A stretch of DNA of 64,000 nucleotides from Mesorhizobium ciceri WSM4083 (GTDB lineage: Bacteria; Pseudomonadota; Alphaproteobacteria; Rhizobiales; Rhizobiaceae), in contig NZ_KI912610.1 of assembly GCF_000519305.1 (NCBI RefSeq), positions 1,025,949-1,089,948 on the forward strand, read 5' to 3'. The position numbers and the translations under genes are program-made. The notes under the pieces are model-generated. The model saw only the letters and a list, made by a program, of their open reading frames with translations, searched no databases and was not told where the DNA came from. The first letter of the stretch is position 1; each line of letters opens with the position of its first letter. Below, piece by piece: positions 59,214-64,000 of this stretch.

Positions 59214-60320
59214 ATGAATGCGATGACGGACCTTGGCCTCTATCGCCATCTCGACCAGATGACGCCCTGGAACGACAGGCTGCAGGTGCTGGAAGTGATC
59301 GGCGTCAGCGACGAAGCGCCTGACGTGAAGACCTTCACCTTCCGCTCCGACAACCAGACCTGGTTCCGCTACAAACCGGGACAGTTCGTGACTCTGGAAC
59401 TGCCGACATCGGACGGGCCGCTGATGCGCACCTACACGCTGTCGTCCTCGCCGTCGCGACCGTTCTCGATCGCGGTGACGGTCAAGGCGCAGGCGGGCAG
59501 CACCGGTACGCGCTGGATGTTCGACCATCTGACGCCCGGTTCGCACGTCAAGGCCTATGGGCCGACCGGCGACTTCTCGCTGCACAGCCACCCGGCGGCC
59601 AAATATCTGTTCATTTCGGCCGGCTCCGGCGTGACGCCGATGATGTCGATGCTGCGTTGGCTGAACGACTGTGCGCCATGGACAGATGTAGGCTTCGTCA
59701 ACTGTGCGCGCCGCCCGGAAGAGATCATTTTCCGCAAGGAGCTCGAGCTGCTCGGCAGCCGTATGCCCGGCCTGTCGCTCGGCTTCATGATCGAGGAGCG
59801 GTCGAGCCGCGAGGGCTGGTTCGGCCATATGGGCCGCATCGACGCGATCCGGCTGCCATTGCTGGCACCCGATTTCCGCGAGCGCGAGATCTTCTGCTGC
59901 GGCCCCGATCCCTTCATGCGCGCCGTGCGCGGCATGCTGGACGCCGCCGGCTTCGACATGGCTAAATACCATCAGGAAAGCTTTGCTGCGCCTGCCGTGG
60001 AGGACATCCCGGCGCCGTTCTCGCCGCCGGCAGAAGACGGCGCTGCTGCCGTCGAGGCCGTGACACCGATCCGGTTCTCGCTTTCCGATGTCGATGCCGA
60101 ATGCGTCGCCGGCCAGACCGTGCTGCAGACGGCACGCGCCTCGGGAGTGCGGATTCCCGCCGCCTGCGAGTTCGGCCTGTGCGGCACCTGCAAGGTGAGG
60201 AAGGTCGCGGGCGACGTCGAGATGAGCCACAATGGCGGCATCCTCGATCACGAAATCGAGGACGGCTTTATCCTCGCCTGTTGCTCGAAGCCGCTTTCGG
60301 CGCTTGAAATCGAAGCGTGA
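59214..60320 (+). CDS. gbcB: Glycine betaine monooxygenase, reductase subunit
   Basis: 368-aa electron-transfer partner of GbcA. FAD domain with RTYTLSSSP (FAD-binding motif), NAD domain with FISAGSGVTPMMSM and EIFCCGPDPFM, and a C-terminal plant-type 2Fe-2S domain (CEFGLCGTCKV with a later Cys in LACCSKP). This order (FAD, NAD, ferredoxin) is typical of GbcB/class IA-like reductases. ATG 59214 has GGGGA about 7 nt upstream; ATG 59223 is also possible. No serine hydroxymethyltransferase or dimethylglycine gene follows. Confidence 0.9.
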   Translation: MNAMTDLGLYRHLDQMTPWNDRLQVLEVIGVSDEAPDVKTFTFRSDNQTWFRYKPGQFVTLELPTSDGPLMRTYTLSSSPSRPFSIAVTVKAQAGSTGTRWMFDHLTPGSHVKAYGPTGDFSLHSHPAAKYLFISAGSGVTPMMSMLRWLNDCAPWTDVGFVNCARRPEEIIFRKELELLGSRMPGLSLGFMIEERSSREGWFGHMGRIDAIRLPLLAPDFREREIFCCGPDPFMRAVRGMLDAAGFDMAKYHQESFAAPAVEDIPAPFSPPAEDGAAAVEAVTPIRFSLSDVDAECVAGQTVLQTARASGVRIPAACEFGLCGTCKVRKVAGDVEMSHNGGILDHEIEDGFILACCSKPLSALEIEA

Positions 60321-60489
60321 CCGGCAAGCATGGTCAGAGACTGTCCATGCCTGCGCAGCCTGAAGCTGCGCTCGCCCGGGCCTGCGCCATCTTGCCAAAA
60401 ACCCTGCAAATGGTTAGACGCCTGCAACGGTGGGGTTGACCGTAGGGCCCGAAGATCGTCTCCGCGGCCTGCTTCGGCGGGGAGCAAAC

Positions 60490-60921
60490 ATGCGACAGTC
60501 CGGCGTATATGCCATTGCCAGCAAGGATATCGTCTTTGAATCCTTCGATGGCGAAGCCGTCGTTCTTGACCTGACCACGGGCAAATATTTCGGCTTCTCT
60601 GATTCAGGCAGCAGACTTTGGGATGCACTGTCGTCCGGCGTGCCTGCCTCCGAACTGGTCGGCGCCGCGACCGGAATTGGCGCCCTCGATGCCGCCGCGA
60701 TTGACGGCTTTGTTTCACAATTGCTCGAATTCGGTTTGCTGGCGGCCGTAATCGATGGCGTGGCAAGACCGGCTCCAAGCGAATTGCTGGCTCAGCTCGC
60801 CGCTGCCAGAGAGCCCCTCAAGGTCGACATCCATGACGATCTCGCCGATCTCATTGTCGTCGACCCCATCCACGAGGTCGAGGAGCCCCTCGGCTGGCCC
60901 GCGGTGAAGCAGGTCAACTGA
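60490..60921 (+). CDS. PqqD-family protein
   Basis: 143-aa protein with a PqqD-like winged-helix domain in residues about 5-90 (VLDLTTGKYFGFSDSGSRLWDALSSG, then a helical C-terminal part). PqqD domains bind the leader of a peptide substrate and present it to a modifying enzyme, usually a radical SAM protein. An acidic tail of about 50 residues (VDIHDDLADLIVVDPIHEVEE) extends beyond the domain. GGAGC lies before the ATG. An HPr-kinase-like gene follows by 47 bp, a pairing seen in peptide-modification and surface-polymer loci. Confidence 0.8.
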   Translation: MRQSGVYAIASKDIVFESFDGEAVVLDLTTGKYFGFSDSGSRLWDALSSGVPASELVGAATGIGALDAAAIDGFVSQLLEFGLLAAVIDGVARPAPSELLAQLAAAREPLKVDIHDDLADLIVVDPIHEVEEPLGWPAVKQVN

Positions 60922-60968
60922 AGCGCCATCAGGTTCTCGTTGCCGGACAGCTCCGGAACAGGCAGACC

Positions 60969-62015
60969 ATGCCGAACGTCACTCTCGAAAACCTGACTGA
61001 CTACGCACGCCATGTCCTGGCGCAAGCGGAGAGCAGCGCCGCGCATTATCCGCTGACCCGCAAGGTGGGCTTGCCGCATCTGGATCTGACCGCGCATGTG
61101 AGCGCCGGCGCGTTGGCCGATGCCGTCGCTCACGGCTTTATCACGGCTCCGGACCGAGCGCCTGCCGACATCTGCCGCGTCTTCGTCGCACATCCCGGTA
61201 TTGACGGCATCGCGGTACCGGCAAGTTGGGGCCAGGGGCCCTTCACGCAGCATGGCTTCGCCACCCGGCTGGCGGAAGCCGGATTGCGCGGCAACCATTT
61301 CCACGACCTGGATTTCTGGCAGTTCTACGATCCGCAACGTCGCGTTGGCGTGCAATTGATGGCCTCGGCCGATGCCTTTCCACCGTGGGAGCCGGGAGCG
61401 CCGCTGCGCCCCTTCCTCCATTGGGAATATGCGGCACGTGGCATGCGGCTGGCCCATGCGGGGACGCTCGGCACCAAGGGCAAGGGCGTGCTGTTGGCCG
61501 GCGCGGGCGGCGCCGGGAAATCCGGAACCGTCGCAGCCGGCCTGCTCCACGGGCTGGACAGCGTCGGCGACGACTATGTGCTGGTCGACCTTGCCAACGG
61601 CGTGACTGCCCGCCCGTTGTTTTCAACACTCAAACAAGATCCCCAGGGGTTCGTTCGGCTTGGGCTGAAGCATCGGCTAAAAGCGCATGGTCCGCTCAAC
61701 TGGCAAGGCAAGCATGCTTTTCACATTCATGACATCGCGCCCCGGCCGGTGCCCGAAACTCTGGACATCGTTGCGCTGCTGGTGCCACATATCGGCGGAG
61801 GCGGGGCAAGTTCGATCGTGCCGGTGTCGCGCAGGGATGCCATGATTGCCTTGGCGCCGTCCGGCATAGCGCAGATGCCGGGCGAGCGGGAGAGCGGCTT
61901 TCGCTTCTTCAGCGACCTGACCCGCCTGCTGCCGTGCTACCGTCTGTCGCTGGGGACGCAGCCACAGGAGATAGCCGCCACGATTGCGGACTTTCTCGCG
62001 CGGGGCGCTTCGTGA
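60969..62015 (+). CDS. HPr-kinase-like P-loop protein
   Basis: 348-aa protein. The N-terminal half (about 1-150) has no recognised domain. The C-terminal half resembles the HprK kinase core: Walker A GAGGAGKSG (about 178-186), GDDYVLVD (about 200-207) as a Walker-B-like HprK motif, and strand-rich segments up to VPHIGGGG. No HPr protein or PTS component is nearby. With the PqqD-like gene this matches 'HprK-related' proteins of peptide/polysaccharide loci. The stop overlaps the start of the first glycosyltransferase (GTGA). Confidence 0.75.
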   Translation: MPNVTLENLTDYARHVLAQAESSAAHYPLTRKVGLPHLDLTAHVSAGALADAVAHGFITAPDRAPADICRVFVAHPGIDGIAVPASWGQGPFTQHGFATRLAEAGLRGNHFHDLDFWQFYDPQRRVGVQLMASADAFPPWEPGAPLRPFLHWEYAARGMRLAHAGTLGTKGKGVLLAGAGGAGKSGTVAAGLLHGLDSVGDDYVLVDLANGVTARPLFSTLKQDPQGFVRLGLKHRLKAHGPLNWQGKHAFHIHDIAPRPVPETLDIVALLVPHIGGGGASSIVPVSRRDAMIALAPSGIAQMPGERESGFRFFSDLTRLLPCYRLSLGTQPQEIAATIADFLARGAS

Positions 62016-62764
62016 AACTGAGCGTGATAATGCCCGTCTACAACCGTGAGCGCTATGTCGTTTCGGCATTGCGCTCGCTGGTGCGGCAGCGGGACGCCGC
62101 CGATCTCGACATCATCGTCATCGACGACGGCTCGACCGACGGCTCTGCTGAGGCCGTGCGCTCGATGATGCGCGAAAACCCCTGCATCCGACTGTTCCAG
62201 CAATCCAACATGGGCGTAGCCAGGGCGCGCAACGCCGGGCTGCGGCAATTGCCACCGGATGCGGAGTTCGTGTCATTCCTGGATTCGGACGATATCTCGC
62301 CGGCCGGGCGCTTCAAGAAGGACCTTGCGCGCTTCAGAGCAGACCCCGGCCTCGAGCTGACTTATTCGCTGATGACGCTGGCTGACAGGATTGACGACGA
62401 GCGGCTGGAGCCGGCTGTCGATAGCCACACGATGACGCTTCGGGGAATTTCGCTGAGCGCCGCCGTGTTCAGCAGAGGGCTTGTCGACAGGACGGGCGAG
62501 TTCGATGAGGATTTCGAGCAGGCTGAGGATACCGACTATCTGCTGCGCGTTTTCGAGGCGGGACCGAACTACGAATTGTTGGACGCCGTCGCGATCTACT
62601 ACCGACGCCACGCCGGAAATGTCACCAGGGAGCATAGCGGCAGGGTCCGCAACCACTTGCGCGCGATCCACAAGTCGATGCGGCGGCGCAAGGCCGATCC
62701 GTCACGGCGAGAGGTTCAGGGCATCTTCGAATTGAAGAGCCCCGCCGATTGGCGGATGCTATGA
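62012..62764 (+). CDS. Family 2 glycosyltransferase, copy 1
   Basis: 250-aa GT-A glycosyltransferase. N-terminal KLSVIMPVYNRERYVVSAL, donor-binding IIVIDDGSTDGSAE, ARNAGL, the DXD equivalent FLDSDDIS and the acceptor/catalytic region EDFEQAEDTDYLLRVFE. Start GTG 62012 overlaps the upstream stop. About 60% identical by eye to the next gene, including the C-terminal HKSMRRRKADPS segment. Confidence 0.88.
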   Translation: MKLSVIMPVYNRERYVVSALRSLVRQRDAADLDIIVIDDGSTDGSAEAVRSMMRENPCIRLFQQSNMGVARARNAGLRQLPPDAEFVSFLDSDDISPAGRFKKDLARFRADPGLELTYSLMTLADRIDDERLEPAVDSHTMTLRGISLSAAVFSRGLVDRTGEFDEDFEQAEDTDYLLRVFEAGPNYELLDAVAIYYRRHAGNVTREHSGRVRNHLRAIHKSMRRRKADPSRREVQGIFELKSPADWRML

Positions 62765-62819
62765 TGCTCGACACAATCGGGTCGGATCAGCCAAGCCCGC
62801 AACGCTGCTGGAGACGCCG

Positions 62820-63572
62820 ATGAGGCTGAGCGTCATCATGCCGGTCTACAATCGCGAACAATTCGTTGGCCTCGCGCTGCGCTCGTTGCTCAGGCAGCGC
62901 GAAGACATCGATCTCGACATCATCGTCATCGACGATGGGTCGACCGATGGCTCGGCAGCCGTCGTACGGTCGTTGATCGACGAGGCCCCGTGCATTCGTC
63001 TTTTCCAGCAGATCAATGGCGGGGTCACCAAAGCGCGCAATGCCGGGCTGAAGCAGTTGCTGCCGCAGACTCGTCTGGTGTCGTTTCTCGATTCGGACGA
63101 CATCTCCCCGATAGGGCGCTTCAAGGCGGATCTCGCCTGCTTCGAAGAGGATCCTGGCCTCGACCTGACCTATTCGCGCATGACGCTGATAGACAAGATA
63201 GATGGCGAGACGCTGGAACCGGCCGCCGACAGCCACTCCATCACCGTGCGAGGGATCCACCTGTCCGCCGGGATCTTTGCGCGAGACCTCATCGAGCGCA
63301 CCGGTGGTTTCGACGAGGATTTCAAACAGGCCGAGGACACCGACTATCTGTTGCGTATCTTTGAGAGCCAGGCAAAATACGTTATGCCCGATACGGTGGC
63401 TCTCTATTACAGGCGTCATCCCGGCAACATGACCAAGGAAGCCGATGTGCCCTTTCGCGAGTTCATGCGCGCCATTCACAAGTCGATGAAGCGTCGCAAG
63501 GCCGACCCCAGCTTGCGCCGGGTGGAGGGGATTTTCGACTTCAAGGATCTCGCGCAGTGGCGGTTCCTTTGA
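62820..63572 (+). CDS. Family 2 glycosyltransferase, copy 2
   Basis: 250-aa GT-A protein, same length and motifs as copy 1: RLSVIMPVYNREQFVGLAL, IIVIDDGSTDGSAA, FLDSDDIS, QAEDTDYLLRIFE, HKSMKRRKADPS. Tandem duplication is clear. GGAG lies 8 nt before ATG. Its TGA overlaps the start of the next gene. Cytosolic, no membrane segment. Donor sugar unknown. Confidence 0.88.
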   Translation: MRLSVIMPVYNREQFVGLALRSLLRQREDIDLDIIVIDDGSTDGSAAVVRSLIDEAPCIRLFQQINGGVTKARNAGLKQLLPQTRLVSFLDSDDISPIGRFKADLACFEEDPGLDLTYSRMTLIDKIDGETLEPAADSHSITVRGIHLSAGIFARDLIERTGGFDEDFKQAEDTDYLLRIFESQAKYVMPDTVALYYRRHPGNMTKEADVPFREFMRAIHKSMKRRKADPSLRRVEGIFDFKDLAQWRFL

Positions 63573-64000
63573 TGGCAGGCTACGGCGTCGTCATTCCGGC
63601 TTTCAACGCGGCCGCCACCATAGGCGCGGCCCTGAACTCCGTTCTGGCCCAGACGGCAAAGGCGGAGGCCATCGTCGTGGTCGATGACGGTTCAACCGAC
63701 GATACGGCTGCGGTGATCGATGCGATGAACCTGCCGGTGACGGTGCTGCGACAGGACAACGCCGGACCTGGCAGCGCAACGACCCGCGGCATTGCGGCAC
63801 TCTCGACGCCGCTCATCGCGACACTCGATGCCGACGATTTGTGGCTGCCGGACAAGATAGAACAGCAGCTGGCCTATCTCGGCCGTCACCCCGGGACCGC
63901 GGGCGTCTTTACGCACTGGCGGACGTTTCGCGGCGACAGGCCCGATCTACCCGATGCGGCCAGTGGAGCGGGCTGGTCGCGCACGACGATGATGATCCGC
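63572..64000 (+). CDS. Family 2 glycosyltransferase, copy 3 (3' end outside window)
   Basis: 143 codons visible. GT-A start GYGVVIPAFNAAATIGAAL, donor motif VVVDDGSTDDTAAV, metal motif TLDADDLWLPDKIEQQL. More distant from copies 1 and 2 than they are from each other. Start ATG 63572 overlaps the upstream TGA. The reading frame is open to the window edge, so length and C-terminus are unknown. Confidence 0.85.
   Translation, partial: MAGYGVVIPAFNAAATIGAALNSVLAQTAKAEAIVVVDDGSTDDTAAVIDAMNLPVTVLRQDNAGPGSATTRGIAALSTPLIATLDADDLWLPDKIEQQLAYLGRHPGTAGVFTHWRTFRGDRPDLPDAASGAGWSRTTMMIR

Overview
The window is about 64 kb of GC-rich chromosomal DNA from an alphaproteobacterium of the order Rhizobiales, most likely Mesorhizobium or a close relative. 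The evidence is: a complete alpha-glucoside cluster in the rhizobial order (aglR / aglEFGAK), three tandem DUF680-type small secreted peptides, Rhizobiales-style palindromic intergenic elements, and many ABC and TRAP solute-binding genes. No rRNA, tRNA, insertion sequence, phage gene or CRISPR array was seen. Genus is inferred from gene content, not from a marker gene.

Layout. 1-9 kb: a truncated TRAP solute-binding gene, a class-I glutamine amidotransferase (PuuD hydrolase type), small envelope proteins, a LacI regulator coupled to a 2-hydroxyacid dehydrogenase, an EamA exporter, a DUF2000/AraC divergent pair, a MarR regulator and a Tat-exported intradiol dioxygenase. 9-17.6 kb: a His-rich CobW-family GTPase with a WD40 protein, a class III aminotransferase overlapping a glutamine-synthetase-like ligase, and a radical SAM protein followed by a DUF4130-UdgX fusion. 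17.7-34.7 kb: glycerate 2-kinase, then a nearly complete purine-to-glyoxylate island. It holds guanine deaminase, xanthine dehydrogenase A/B with its XdhC chaperone, urate hydroxylase PuuD, UraH, a PuuE-UraD fusion, ureidoglycine aminohydrolase, ureidoglycolate lyase and a nucleoside deaminase. A LysR regulator and two luciferase-like monooxygenases are embedded in it. Allantoate amidohydrolase is not in the window.

34.8-44.7 kb: a CocE/NonD hydrolase, an Opp/Dpp-type ABC importer with two closely related solute-binding proteins, and an alkaline-phosphatase-superfamily hydrolase. 44.9-47.6 kb: an ECF sigma factor, membrane anti-sigma factor and subtilisin-like protease in overlapping order. 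47.7-48.2 kb: a lower-GC orphan gene resembling Imm8 immunity proteins. 48.3-56.3 kb: aglR-aglEFGAK with two palindromic LacI-type operators and a terminator. 56.3-57.1 kb: the three small peptides.

57.6-60.3 kb: a cobalamin riboswitch, a possible translation-level expression platform, and glycine betaine monooxygenase genes gbcAB. 60.5-64 kb (cut by the window end): a PqqD-like protein, an HPr-kinase-like P-loop protein and three family-2 glycosyltransferases, two of them recent tandem duplicates.

The observations most worth following up are the B12 riboswitch in front of an oxidative betaine demethylase, the PqqD/HprK-like/glycosyltransferase cluster, a palindromic repeat inserted in frame in xdhC, and the radical SAM plus UdgX fusion pair. 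All functions are read from sequence motifs and context; no database search was run.
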